DNA from: Candidatus Poribacteria bacterium
GTDB taxonomy: Bacteria > Poribacteria > WGA-4E > WGA-3G
Reading direction: 5' to 3'
DNA: 54,698 nucleotides
Assembly (NCBI GenBank): GCA_022822085.1
Contig: JAJECK010000021.1
Coordinates: 1-54,698 of the forward strand
A program made the translations under genes and the position numbers. Below the pieces are notes generated by a model, which made no database searches, was not told the DNA's origin, and worked only from the letters and a program-made list of their open reading frames with translations. This document shows positions 17,558 to 26,783 of the stretch, piece after piece. The stretch's first letter is position 1; each line of letters starts with the position of its first letter.

Positions 17558-19633
17558 TCAGTTTATGTCGGTCTTTTGGATGGTGAATCCACTCCATCCC
17601 CATCTATTGTATTCACCTTCTCCGCGAGAATATATCACCTGTGTTAGTTTTCCATCGGTAATATTAATCTCATAACTTTTCTCAACAGTCTCATCTCCTT
17701 TTGAGATCTGTAGTTGTTTGATTTTATGGTTTCCATTTGCAATTAAGTTTATCTCTAAAGGTTCAGATTCACTTGCGCTGAAATAACATACCACTTCATA
17801 CTTTCCATTTGGTAGTGTCAATCTGAAAATACCATCCTCTTTTGCAATGATACCATCTTGATAGGAGTGTAAAATATCAGTTTCCTTATGCAAATTATCT
17901 TTGACAGATTGGGTCATCCATCCATATAAACCATCACTGAAGAGAGTATCCGTATAAATAGGAATGTGTCCCGGTGCCGTTTTCGCATCATGAGGTTGCA
18001 TGTCAAATGCTAATTCATCAGTTGCTTTCCACAGTTGGGTATCCGATAAAACCTGCTTTCGTCTATATAGTCTATTGTAGTTGTTGGAATCAATAAGGTC
18101 ATATTCTTGTTCCAATCCCTCAGTATCGTCATATTCAGTCTTCCATACGATGACATAGTCAGCGGTTATGTCTTTATTTTTGTATTGTAGTGGGAAGTGA
18201 TCTGTATTTGCTTCGTAGTTGTTAAGATAAGCAATACCCTTATTTGTTGCCAATAGACATTCAAGATGTCCAAATGGTTCAACGTATTTTGTTTCAAATC
18301 CGAGTGCATCAGAACGGCCATTCCACTCACCTGGCATACTGCTGAGTACGGTATGTCTCTCATCCATTCCATCTAAAGACAAAGCCTCGTTTATGTCTTG
18401 ATTTAACATGGTATAAGTATGGACATTGTACCCAAGATGTAATAGAGATATTCCAATGATAGTTCCCACTACTACATAATGTATCTTTCCCAAAATATTG
18501 ACACTGAGGAATGGAAGAACTATCAGAAAAATATAGATATGGAAACGGTCGTTGATCCATCCTCCGCTGTATCCTGACCAAGGTAAGATGAAGAACATTA
18601 TACAAACAATAACTGAAAGTATCAAAAACCCATCAGTTTTTGAGAAAAAGTGAAGCCAGTGTTTATGGTCGGTAGAGGTGAATTCCTCCTGAAAATTACG
18701 AACTCTGTTAATCACGGTAATTACTAACAAAAAACCGAACACTAACAATAGAATTTGTCCAATCAGAACATGTTCATCACGAAAAGCAACTATAGATTTC
18801 ATTGAGAAAAAGTAGTTGAGAAGCCAATCTAATCCTTTATAGTCCCCTTTACTTCCATGTTTATTTACAAGGTATAGGTAGTAGGATAACAATATACAGT
18901 ATGCAGGGATTAGTGATATGATGAATACAAGTGAAGGTTTGAATCTCACTATAACATTTTTCAATTTAGACATTGCAGAATCTTCTATATGAATATTCTT
19001 TCTTTCTACTTGCATCAATTCAATAAAGGATGTGAAAACTGATAGAAATGTGAGAGATATTAGGAGCAAGGCATAGGAATGGTAATGTGTAAAGTAGGTC
19101 AATATAAGTAATAGGTATATGACAATGGCATGAGTCCATCGTAGATTATCTTTGATTTTCCACCAGTAACCTAAGGTAAAGAAATACAGTGACATACTGA
19201 GAACAAAATTATAGAATCCCATATGAAGAAGATAATTATAGGCAAAGATAAATCCTGCAATACCGAAAATCAGATTACTCTTCTGAACACTGTTAAGAAA
19301 ATAGAATAGAGAAATTGGGAGTAGTGCTATACACAAAGAAAGCACTATCTTTTCACAAACAATCGGAGGGAATACATACATGAGAATGACCAACAATGCA
19401 TGTGAAGCCCAATTTGGAAATAAAGTTTGGTTTAGTTCGTAGACTTCGCGTAATCTATAGTTTTCGTGGTGGTGGTACTCTTTCAGTACATAAGCATTGT
19501 AAATATGGCTCGCGCCGTCTTGTGTAGGAAAATATTGAAAACACCAAACAGGTAATAAGTGAATTACCATAAAAATAATAATTATTGTCTTACCAATAGT
19601 ATGTCTGTCTAATTCCATAATTTTATTTGCCAT
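17558..19633 (-). CDS. Multi-pass membrane protein with C-terminal carbohydrate-binding-like domain
   Basis: A 691-residue protein. After a first TM helix comes a loop with YFPTQDGASHIYNAYVLKEY, then about ten TM helices to residue about 430, reminiscent of GT-C-fold membrane glycosyltransferases, whose first outside loop carries a catalytic Asp. The remaining soluble part ends in a beta-sandwich (GIFRLTLPNGKYEVVCYFSAS ... GWSGFTIQK) like malectin or galactose-binding domains. It may transfer sugars from a lipid carrier or assemble surface polymers; this is inference. The ATG at 19633 is chosen because the 82 codons upstream are low-complexity and unlikely coding; no clear ribosome site is visible. 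Confidence 0.62.
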   Translation of the reverse strand: MANKIMELDRHTIGKTIIIIFMVIHLLPVWCFQYFPTQDGASHIYNAYVLKEYHHHENYRLREVYELNQTLFPNWASHALLVILMYVFPPIVCEKIVLSLCIALLPISLFYFLNSVQKSNLIFGIAGFIFAYNYLLHMGFYNFVLSMSLYFFTLGYWWKIKDNLRWTHAIVIYLLLILTYFTHYHSYALLLISLTFLSVFTSFIELMQVERKNIHIEDSAMSKLKNVIVRFKPSLVFIISLIPAYCILLSYYLYLVNKHGSKGDYKGLDWLLNYFFSMKSIVAFRDEHVLIGQILLLVFGFLLVITVINRVRNFQEEFTSTDHKHWLHFFSKTDGFLILSVIVCIMFFILPWSGYSGGWINDRFHIYIFLIVLPFLSVNILGKIHYVVVGTIIGISLLHLGYNVHTYTMLNQDINEALSLDGMDERHTVLSSMPGEWNGRSDALGFETKYVEPFGHLECLLATNKGIAYLNNYEANTDHFPLQYKNKDITADYVIVWKTEYDDTEGLEQEYDLIDSNNYNRLYRRKQVLSDTQLWKATDELAFDMQPHDAKTAPGHIPIYTDTLFSDGLYGWMTQSVKDNLHKETDILHSYQDGIIAKEDGIFRLTLPNGKYEVVCYFSASESEPLEINLIANGNHKIKQLQISKGDETVEKSYEINITDGKLTQVIYSRGEGEYNRWGWSGFTIQKTDIN

Positions 19634-20116
19634 GAATAGTATTGTTTGACTAACGTGCTCACATATAAGATAAAATAAGTAATAACACATATACTTGAAA
19701 ATGTCAAGAAATTGACTTAGATAAATCGTAGAAAATGAATTGTCATGATTCAAAAAAGACAAAATCATGAAGAATGGAAAAATATTGATGATCTCTATTT
19801 TTTCTTGACTAAATCTTCTTGAGAGATTACACTGAATTAGCCAATGGACAATAAACATTAGAAAACAGCACTGTATCAAGCAGAAGCCGTGTTACCAAGT
19901 TCCAACTACTTACTGCAGAGCCATTCAGTTTTTTGTTGTTTTTGTCGAAGAAGTCGCGATTCGGAGATCGCTCCTACCAAAGAGGGTGCTCCTACAGGAA
20001 GCACTAAATGCCTCTGCAAAAGACGTGGTTTGTGAAAGTTAAAATGTGTTGTAACGCTCTGATCGAAGATAGATTGATGGTATTTATAGTTTCTCGCGAA
20101 TAATCGCTATTGAAGA
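19634..20116. other. Divergent intergenic region with a short palindromic repeat
   Basis: This 483-base stretch separates divergent genes. The open frame that runs through 19634-19879 on the minus strand looks non-coding. At 19953-19978 there is a hairpin-like GCGAT-TCGGAG-ATCGC followed by TCCTACC, related in tail to the cruciform at 9299-9350. A second GCTCCTACAGG follows at about 19989. No strong promoter was picked out. Confidence 0.5.
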
Positions 20117-21007
20117 ATGGGAAAAAGTATGATCCAAATAATATCTCACAACCATGCAAGCGAACTTATTTCACTTTCTGGTGCCTACTTAGAACAGAAT
20201 GAGAGTGAAAACAATCTGCCTATCGGTTTGGCTTATAGGCTCGCTGAGGATCCACACTACTACGGACCCGAGTTGCCGCTTTTGTTAAGTATTTTGGAAC
20301 AGGGGAGAGTTGTCGGTGTCGTAGTAAGGACTCCACCTCACCGAATCATCTTGAGCAGAATTGACGCAAATATCAAGGTTGCTATAGTTCATCTTATCCG
20401 CTACCTACATGGAGTTAATACACGAATACCGGGGGTCGTTGGGCCGGCAGCCGAAGCCCAAGCCTTTTCTGATTGTTGGTCTGAGGGCATACTTGATGTA
20501 TCAACTAGTATAGACAAGCGAATGCGTGTATTTGAGGCGAGAAGCGTCACAAATCTTCCACTTTCCCCAGGGAAGTTACGCTTGGCACGTATGGACGACC
20601 ATCTACTCATGGCACAGTGGTTTGTCGCCTTTTCGGAGGAAACAGGTGAGCCCGCTGATCTTGAGAGTGCCAAAAAACGCGCCGAACAGCACATCAAGGC
20701 TCAACGATTATATATTTGGGATCGCGGTGCGCCGGTTTCTATCGCCGCCGCGACGCGTCCGACGAGAAATGGTACAACAATCAACTGGGTGTACACACCA
20801 CCGGAGCATCGTAATAGGGGATATGCGACTTCATGCGTGTTGTCCTTGACAAAGAAACTGCTCTCGGAACGCTACGCATTTTGTAGCCTCTATACCGATT
20901 TGTCAAACCCAACTTCTAACAGCATCTACACCAAGATCGGTTATGTGCTTGTAGGGGATGCGTTTTCATTTGATTTTGTACCTTCAGAGAGTTTCAACGG
21001 AGTCTAA
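20117..21007 (+). CDS. GNAT family N-acetyltransferase, two-domain type
   Basis: A 296-residue protein. The C-terminal half (about 155-290) is a GNAT domain: LRLARMDDHLLMAQWF, then INWVYTPPEHRNRGYATSCVLSLT with the acetyl-CoA loop R-N-R-G-Y-A, and YTDLSNPTSNSIYTKIGY as the terminal signature. The N-terminal half resembles a diverged second GNAT-like fold, as in other proteins of about 290 residues. Substrate is unknown. The ATG at 20129 (MIQIIS) with GGGAAA upstream is an alternative start. Its G+C content by eye is higher than that of the preceding membrane protein gene. Confidence 0.8.
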   Translation: MGKSMIQIISHNHASELISLSGAYLEQNESENNLPIGLAYRLAEDPHYYGPELPLLLSILEQGRVVGVVVRTPPHRIILSRIDANIKVAIVHLIRYLHGVNTRIPGVVGPAAEAQAFSDCWSEGILDVSTSIDKRMRVFEARSVTNLPLSPGKLRLARMDDHLLMAQWFVAFSEETGEPADLESAKKRAEQHIKAQRLYIWDRGAPVSIAAATRPTRNGTTINWVYTPPEHRNRGYATSCVLSLTKKLLSERYAFCSLYTDLSNPTSNSIYTKIGYVLVGDAFSFDFVPSESFNGV

Positions 21008-21088
21008 TACTATGTCTTCGGTTGTGGTCCAAGAACTCCTTCGCCAAATTATGGCGCGGCACAATCTTAGCACTAACAAAGGAAAAAT

Positions 21089-22153
21089 ATGGCTGAATAT
21101 AAGATTGCGGTAATTCGTGGAGATGGGATTGGGGTTGAGGTGATGGAGGAGAGTCTCAAGGTCCTCAACGCTATCGCCGACAGATACAACATCAAATGGG
21201 ACTTTGTAGAGTTCCCTTGGGGTTCAGACTACTATTTCAAGCATGGGCACATGATGCCAGCGGATGCCCTTGATACTCTTGCGGAGTTCGACCAGATTTA
21301 TCTTGGCGCAGTCGGGCACCCCGACATCCAAGACCATGTTTCGCTCAATGGGCTTCTGCTGCCAATCCGCCGTAGATTCGATCAGTACGTCTGTGAGCGA
21401 CCGAGTGTCCTCTATCCCGGCATTAACACACCGCTCAAGGACAAGGAGGCTTGGGAGATTGATCTCGTGGTCATAAGAGAGAACACAGAAGGGGAGTATG
21501 CCAACGTCGGTGGGTTTCAGTACCAAGGGTTCCCCGAAGAGATCGGCGTTCAGGTTGGCATATTTACTCGCCACGGCTGCGAGCGCATCATCACTTATGC
21601 CTTCGAGCAAGCGCGTGCACGAGATAAGAAGCGCAAAGTCACTTCGATCACCAAGTCGAACGCACAAGGCTATGGTATGATTGTATGGGATACAGCCTTC
21701 GAGCGAGTGGCTGCAAAGTATCCCGACATAGAGGCGGAATCGTTGCTTGTAGACGCGGCATGTATGGATTTCGTGCGGAGACCAGAGGACTTTGACGTGG
21801 TTGTTGCCAGTAATCTGTTTGGAGATATCCTCACGGACATCGGCGCGATTATCACCGGAAGCATGGGACTGGCACCGAGTGGCAATATCGACCCACAACG
21901 TCGATTTCCATCAATGTTCGAGCCGGTTCACGGGAGTGCACCGGACATCATGGGAAAAGGCATCGCGAATCCGTTGGCGGCAATTATCTCCGGTGCGATG
22001 ATGTTGCGCTTCATGGGTGAGGAAGAAGCGGCGGAAACGGTAGATGCAGCTGTACTAAAGGTCGTCGAAGAAGGCGAAATCCTCCCACCGGACCTCGGTG
22101 GTCAAGCAACGACTTCACAGGTCGGCAACGCTGTCGTGAATGCGCTCAGCTAA
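21089..22153 (+). CDS. Tartrate/D-malate dehydrogenase-type beta-decarboxylating dehydrogenase
   Basis: A 354-residue member of the isocitrate/isopropylmalate dehydrogenase family. The start IAVIRGDGIGVEVMEE is the family N terminus. GAVGHPDIQDHVSLNGLLLPIRR is characteristic of the tartrate dehydrogenase/D-malate dehydrogenase branch. DLVVIRENTEGEYANVGG, then the catalytic Lys/Tyr/Asp region (ITKSNAQGYGM; NLFGDILTDIGA) and FEPVHGSAPDIMGKGIANPLA complete the active site. It should oxidise and decarboxylate a 2-hydroxy acid using NAD. It stands apart from any leucine biosynthesis genes, so LeuB is less likely. The gene looks distinctly G+C-richer than its surroundings, a possible sign of transfer. 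Confidence 0.87.
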   Translation: MAEYKIAVIRGDGIGVEVMEESLKVLNAIADRYNIKWDFVEFPWGSDYYFKHGHMMPADALDTLAEFDQIYLGAVGHPDIQDHVSLNGLLLPIRRRFDQYVCERPSVLYPGINTPLKDKEAWEIDLVVIRENTEGEYANVGGFQYQGFPEEIGVQVGIFTRHGCERIITYAFEQARARDKKRKVTSITKSNAQGYGMIVWDTAFERVAAKYPDIEAESLLVDAACMDFVRRPEDFDVVVASNLFGDILTDIGAIITGSMGLAPSGNIDPQRRFPSMFEPVHGSAPDIMGKGIANPLAAIISGAMMLRFMGEEEAAETVDAAVLKVVEEGEILPPDLGGQATTSQVGNAVVNALS

Positions 22154-22205
22154 TGTGCTATGTCGCGGACTTTGCACCTCTTTAACAATCTGAGGAAGCA
22201 GTAAT

Positions 22206-22877
22206 TTGAAAGCAGTCTTTTTTGATTTATTCGAGACCCTCATAACTGAGAAAACGAGAAGTGATTTCCAAACAAGGGCTCCGATTCATGAGCGACTAGG
22301 CACGACCAAAGATAAATCTTCGCTTTGGTGGGCAGAGAACGGTGATACCGCAATGACCGGAAGATTTCCTGATTGTCTGGCGAGGTTCACCGATTTGTGC
22401 GCTGCAGTCGGGTCGCCGTTCACGAAAAATGAAATTGTCATGGCCGCCCAAGAGCATGAGGTATGGAAATCAAAAGTCTTGAGTTGTGTCGAGCCTCATA
22501 TATTTAAAATGTTGCGCACAGCCCAGGCGCGTGGACTGAAAGTTGGAATTATCAGCAATACCTTACCAGAAGAAGTCCTTGCCTGGCAATTCTGCCCGCT
22601 CCAAGATCTCATGGACCCGGTCGTGTTTTCTTGCAGTGTTGGCATAATGAAGCCCGATAGGGAGATATTCGAATTAGCATGTTCACGTATGTGTGTTCAA
22701 CCTTCTGAAGCATACTTTGTTGGAGATGGCGGTTACGATGAACTGCAAGGTGCGGCATCTGTGGGCATGAGAGTGATTCAGGCAGCGTGGTATCAAGATC
22801 GAGATGTGAAATGGTCCTGCACACCTCCGTTAGTACGGGCAAACTTGATAAGCGACCTTCCTGAGCTGCTGTGTTAG
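22206..22877 (+). CDS. HAD superfamily hydrolase
   Basis: A 223-residue HAD-fold protein. Motif I is FFDLFETLI (the first Asp is the nucleophile; the usual second Asp is replaced by Glu), motif II is the Ser/Asn in VGIISNT, and motifs III and IV are KPDREIFELA and YFVGDGGYDEL. A helical cap lies between residues about 20 and 95. Such enzymes dephosphorylate small phosphates or dehalogenate. The Glu in D-x-F-E-T is seen in some HAD phosphatases and does not rule out activity. A TTG start at 22206 is supported by TGAGGAAG nine or ten bases before it. Confidence 0.82.
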   Translation: MKAVFFDLFETLITEKTRSDFQTRAPIHERLGTTKDKSSLWWAENGDTAMTGRFPDCLARFTDLCAAVGSPFTKNEIVMAAQEHEVWKSKVLSCVEPHIFKMLRTAQARGLKVGIISNTLPEEVLAWQFCPLQDLMDPVVFSCSVGIMKPDREIFELACSRMCVQPSEAYFVGDGGYDELQGAASVGMRVIQAAWYQDRDVKWSCTPPLVRANLISDLPELLC

Positions 22878-22896
22878 ATTAAGATAGGATTACTAC

Positions 22897-23691
22897 ATGA
22901 AAACCACAAGACCACGACAATACTGGAACGATTACGCATCCCGATTCAAGAACCGGAGTTTGGCTGAAGTTTATGAACTCCGCCCTCCGTATCCAGATGA
23001 GACGTATAGGATACTTCTCGGTTTGCTGGAAGAATCGAGAGGGCGCGTTTTGGATGTCGGATGTGGTACGGGGAAGATAGCACGGGCACTTGTCGATCAT
23101 GTAAACGGAATAGATGCAGTTGACTTTTCAGAAGAAATGATCCGAGTGGGAAAGTCGCTCGCTAACGGGGATCATCCAAACCTCCGGTGGATCAATGGAC
23201 CTGTTGAAAATGTTCGGTTATATCCGCCCTACGATATGGTGACGGCTGGCGCAAGTATTCATTGGATGGAGTGGAACATAGTTTTTTCGAGATTCAAAGA
23301 AGTGCTGACAACAGATGGCTATCTTGTAATCATTGATGGGGATCGTCCTATTGAGGTACTTTGGCATGACGCAGAACTTGCCTTGATCCGCAAGTATTCT
23401 ACCAACAAGCACTATAAACAGATTGATCTGGTTCAAGAACTTACAGATAGGGGACATATACATCTAATTGGAGATAAACGGACAGCACCAGTTAACTTCT
23501 CACAACCGCTAACAGATTATGTTCAGTCATTTCATTCCAGACAAAGCCTGTCTAAGGAGGACATGGGAGAGGAAAACGTCAGAACTTTTGATGCCGAACT
23601 ATCTGATATTTTATCTGGCTTTGCTGATGATAAAGGATACCTCAGCTTTCAATTACAAACACGGGTTTCGTGGGGAAAACCGCTGGCATAA
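22897..23691 (+). CDS. Class I SAM-dependent methyltransferase
   Basis: A 264-residue Rossmann-fold methyltransferase. Motif I, RVLDVGCGTGKIARALV (about residues 49-65), binds SAM; motif II region IDAVDFSEEMIRVG and post-I LRWINGPVENVR follow; the acidic strand is YDMVTAGASIHWM. It belongs to the broad Methyltransf_11/25 group, which methylates small molecules; the substrate is unknown. It follows the HAD gene by 19 bases and probably shares its transcript. An AGGA lies upstream of the ATG. Confidence 0.85.
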   Translation: MKTTRPRQYWNDYASRFKNRSLAEVYELRPPYPDETYRILLGLLEESRGRVLDVGCGTGKIARALVDHVNGIDAVDFSEEMIRVGKSLANGDHPNLRWINGPVENVRLYPPYDMVTAGASIHWMEWNIVFSRFKEVLTTDGYLVIIDGDRPIEVLWHDAELALIRKYSTNKHYKQIDLVQELTDRGHIHLIGDKRTAPVNFSQPLTDYVQSFHSRQSLSKEDMGEENVRTFDAELSDILSGFADDKGYLSFQLQTRVSWGKPLA

Positions 23692-23808
23692 GATGCAGAA
23701 CCATAGCGTTTGACAACGTATTCTAATAAAGTAATCGCTTCTCGTTTTGAGATGCCTAAGAAGATTAAACTATAGAGACACTAAACATTCTGACAAAAAG
23801 TAATTCAC

Positions 23809-23837
23809 TTGACTGATTCTTATAGAAACTGTATACT
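23809..23837 (+). promoter_or_regulatory. Near-consensus sigma-70 promoter for the DUF123-sulfatase pair
   Basis: TTGACT (23809-23814) and TATACT (23832-23837) are separated by exactly 17 bases, each box one base off consensus. The predicted start is near 23844, about 53 bases upstream of the GTG at 23897. Confidence 0.7.
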
Positions 23838-23896
23838 CACACAGAATCAGAAGTTGCTCATGAGATAAACTTACACAGCGTGTAAGTGGAGGGACT

Positions 23897-24475
23897 GTGA
23901 AAATTCCAGACATTTTTATTATCGGAGAAAATTCACAAGCAGGAACTTATATCCTACGAATTAGACTTAAAGAAGATACCAAATTACAATTTGGAAGATT
24001 TAAGAAAGGTAAGCTCATTTCATTGGCCGCAGGTGATTATACTTATGTCGGATCAGCCTTATCAGAAAAAGGATCGACTTCATTGGCACGTAGACTCGTC
24101 AGACACGCAACGCGATCCAACGACAGACCTCCCCATAAAATCTGTCCAGTGATGATCAAACATTTCCAAGAGTGTGGATTGGGACCGTCTGATCCTATTC
24201 CAAAGAATGGGAAAAAATTGATCTGGAACGTAGATTATATGTTAGATTTAGAGATTACGGAGATTATCAATGTCCTTGCTATTCGGTCTTCTCAAAAATT
24301 GGAAAGTACTATAGGAAGATTTCTTGAACTTAACAAAGATTCACAGATTATTGAAAACGGATTAGGTGCTAATGATGCTCCCAACCGGACCTATATCTTA
24401 CGAGTAAATTCAGATGATATGTGGTGGTCTTCCATTACCAAAGATATCCGGATAAAATACTTACACAATAATTAA
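23897..24475 (+). CDS. DUF123/GIY-YIG-like domain protein
   Basis: A 192-residue protein. Residues about 12-160 match the DUF123 type of GIY-YIG fold: AGTYILRIRL at the first strand, AAGDYTYVGSAL (the GIY/YIG equivalent), LARRLVRHATRSNDRPPHK with the conserved Arg and His, and LIWNVDYML, where most members have W-H-I-D-Y-L, so the usual His is Asn here. The terminal GxGxxDA-like ENGLGANDAPN is present. Family members are presumed structure-specific nucleases of unknown role. A strong GGAGGG supports the GTG start. The sulfatase gene starts 14 bases downstream, so both are on one transcript with no obvious shared task. Confidence 0.75.
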   Translation: MKIPDIFIIGENSQAGTYILRIRLKEDTKLQFGRFKKGKLISLAAGDYTYVGSALSEKGSTSLARRLVRHATRSNDRPPHKICPVMIKHFQECGLGPSDPIPKNGKKLIWNVDYMLDLEITEIINVLAIRSSQKLESTIGRFLELNKDSQIIENGLGANDAPNRTYILRVNSDDMWWSSITKDIRIKYLHNN

Positions 24476-24489
24476 TAAAAGGATGTAAT

Positions 24490-25926
24490 ATGTCAGATTC
24501 CCCTAATATTTTATTTCTTTTAACCGATCAGCAACGATATGATTCATTGGGTTGTAATGGTGCATCTGTGTGCAAAACACCTGCAGTAGACCATATTGCA
24601 GCAACAGGTATGCGTTTTACAAAAGCCTATACCCCTATTGCTCTGTGTTCACCTGCACGCGGTTCTCTACTTACTGGACTCTATCCCCACAATCATGGAC
24701 AGCTCTCCAATATGGGAAACTTCAATTCTGTATTTGGTGAACAGATTCTTGACAAACCTGCATATCCACAATTATTAAAGGCTGCTGGATATAATGTTTC
24801 ATGTATCGGTAAGTGGCATCTTGCTAAACAAGGTGATACAGAATTCTGGGGGTATGACAAATGGCATCCATATAGTGAATGGCATCAATGGCTTCGTGAT
24901 GATGATATAGATTTTAGGATTGACCGAGATGCTGTGCAACCTTATGAATGGGGAGGAGAAGCACCGTTCTATGGAAGACTACCACTTCCAGTTGAACGTA
25001 CGATGGAATCGTGGACAGCAGATAAAACTATTGATTTAATTAACGGTTATAAGAATTCTGATAAACCATTTATGATTGCTGCAAATTTCTTTGGACCTCA
25101 CTTTCCTTATGCTGTTCCAGAACCTTATGATACGATGTACGACCCGGAATCAGTAGAACGTTGGGGAAACTTTGATGAACAGTTTATTAATAAACCGCTA
25201 ATCCAACAAAAAGAGATGCTACGTTGGAACGCGAGTCATTTGACCTGGAAAGATTGGCAGAAGGTGATTGCAGCATATTGGGGTTTCTGTACATTCATAG
25301 ATGACCAAGTACAACGGATTCTCAATTGTCTTGAGCACAACGGTTTATCAGAGAACACGATTGTTATCTTTTCAACGGATCATGGGGATATGCTTGGGAG
25401 TCACCGTCTTTTCAATAAAGGATTTCACATGTATGAGGAGACACATCACATACCGCTTGTGATGAAATGGCCTGGCGTAACATCTGCAGGTTCAACATGT
25501 GATGAATTTGTCAATCTTGTTGATCTGATGCCAACATTTTTGGAAGTAGGTGGTGCAGAAATACCCGACAATCTTGATGGTAGATCAATAGTTCCTCTGC
25601 TCAAAGGAGAAGATGTTGGTGATTGGCCGGATGATGTCTTTGCTGAATTTCATGGATATGAAGCAACGCTTGCAACTGTACGAATGGTGCGTACCGACAA
25701 ATGGAAATATGTCTATAATCCATATAGTGAAGATGAACTCTATGATATGCAAAGCGACCCTCATGAACTAATCAATCTCGCGACACATCTTGGATACAAA
25801 CACGTGCTACGTCGTATGAAGGATCGCATGGTCAGATGGTTGCGTGATACGAGAGATAATATCGTGATGGAGGGTGGCTGGCAAAGCAATTCGTACGATC
25901 TTCTTATATCTGATAGGGAGCGTTAG
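24490..25926 (+). CDS. Sulfatase (arylsulfatase family, Cys-type formylglycine)
   Basis: A 478-residue type I sulfatase. The modification motif C-S-P-A-R (C53 in LCSPARGSLLTG) is converted to formylglycine in active enzymes by a maturase. Metal ligands sit in LLTDQQR at the N terminus and in FSTDHGDMLGSHRLFNKG; GKWHLAK has the substrate-contacting Lys/His. The C-terminal DELYDMQSDPHELINLA is the common small-domain motif. It removes sulfate esters, probably from sulfated polysaccharides, in keeping with the carbohydrate-related genes nearby. No signal peptide is seen. An AAAGGATG lies before the ATG. A sulfatase-maturing enzyme is not in the window. Confidence 0.92.
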   Translation: MSDSPNILFLLTDQQRYDSLGCNGASVCKTPAVDHIAATGMRFTKAYTPIALCSPARGSLLTGLYPHNHGQLSNMGNFNSVFGEQILDKPAYPQLLKAAGYNVSCIGKWHLAKQGDTEFWGYDKWHPYSEWHQWLRDDDIDFRIDRDAVQPYEWGGEAPFYGRLPLPVERTMESWTADKTIDLINGYKNSDKPFMIAANFFGPHFPYAVPEPYDTMYDPESVERWGNFDEQFINKPLIQQKEMLRWNASHLTWKDWQKVIAAYWGFCTFIDDQVQRILNCLEHNGLSENTIVIFSTDHGDMLGSHRLFNKGFHMYEETHHIPLVMKWPGVTSAGSTCDEFVNLVDLMPTFLEVGGAEIPDNLDGRSIVPLLKGEDVGDWPDDVFAEFHGYEATLATVRMVRTDKWKYVYNPYSEDELYDMQSDPHELINLATHLGYKHVLRRMKDRMVRWLRDTRDNIVMEGGWQSNSYDLLISDRER

Positions 25927-25937
25927 TTCTGTACTGG

Positions 25938-26783
25938 TTAATTGACTTTATCTACAAATTCACATCCCTTCTGAAACCATTCACGCAAAATCGTGTCTTC
26001 GCTATAAGTCCGTTTTGCCTGTCCACCAGTCGCTTGAGAAATATCTATTATTGATACAATAATCTCATCACCGAAATAACCTGCTTCTGTGATGACATTA
26101 CCATTGGGATGTATTATTTTTGAGTTGCCGTGAGAAGAACCCGGTGCCCTTATATCATCTGGATTCGCGGGTGTATTTGCCATTACCAGATATATCCCGT
26201 TTTCGGTTGCACGTGAAATTGGCATAGCACGATATGCTGAGAGTTTATATTCAGATAACAAACCAGATTCACACGAACAGAAGAAGCAGATTTTAGCTCC
26301 CATCGCTGCGGGTAATTTTACCAATTCAGGATACCGAACATCATGGCATATAATAAAACAACAATCTACATCTACTAACTTCACAATTGGTAGTTTTCCT
26401 CTGTTGTTTGTACACCATTTCTCTCCTGCCAAAAATGTCTTTCCATAACGATATTTTAGGCTTCCATGATGATCAAATATTGCTAAATCGTTGTGCCAAT
26501 TAACGCCATCATGATGCGCAGATCCAACGATCACTGCTATTTTATGTCTCCGAGCTGCCTCAGCGATTTTTGCTTCCGCTTCTTTGAATACTTGTGGAGA
26601 GACTTGTTCCCAATATTTTACATCACAGCAATATCCAAATAAGCATCCTTCAGGAAAAGCTGCAATCTCTATCTGTTGGTCTGCACATTGTTCTATCATT
26701 TGAAGCACTTTCTCTGTGCTTGAAATAACATCGTTACTTGTTAACAATTGACAAGCTGCGACTTTTAATTGGTTGTTTTGCAT
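25938..26783 (-). CDS. Carbon-nitrogen hydrolase (nitrilase superfamily)
   Basis: A 281-residue nitrilase-superfamily protein. The catalytic triad is visible: Glu in IAAFPEGCLFGY, Lys in the GKTFLAGEKW region, and Cys in CCFIICHDVRYPEL. It should hydrolyse a C-N bond of an amide or carbamoyl compound in the cytoplasm. The ATG abuts the stop of the SLBB export gene upstream with no gap, so the two are co-transcribed and probably translationally coupled, an unusual partner choice. No closer function can be given. Confidence 0.88.
   Translation of the reverse strand: MQNNQLKVAACQLLTSNDVISSTEKVLQMIEQCADQQIEIAAFPEGCLFGYCCDVKYWEQVSPQVFKEAEAKIAEAARRHKIAVIVGSAHHDGVNWHNDLAIFDHHGSLKYRYGKTFLAGEKWCTNNRGKLPIVKLVDVDCCFIICHDVRYPELVKLPAAMGAKICFFCSCESGLLSEYKLSAYRAMPISRATENGIYLVMANTPANPDDIRAPGSSHGNSKIIHPNGNVITEAGYFGDEIIVSIIDISQATGGQAKRTYSEDTILREWFQKGCEFVDKVN

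Noticed and set aside
19634-19879. Upstream extension of the membrane protein to 773 residues
   Set aside because: The extra residues are A+T-driven hydrophobic filler and no ribosome site supports them.
21089-22153. LeuB (isopropylmalate dehydrogenase)
   Set aside because: The GAVGHPDIQDHVSLNG block and the lack of leu neighbours favour the tartrate/D-malate branch.
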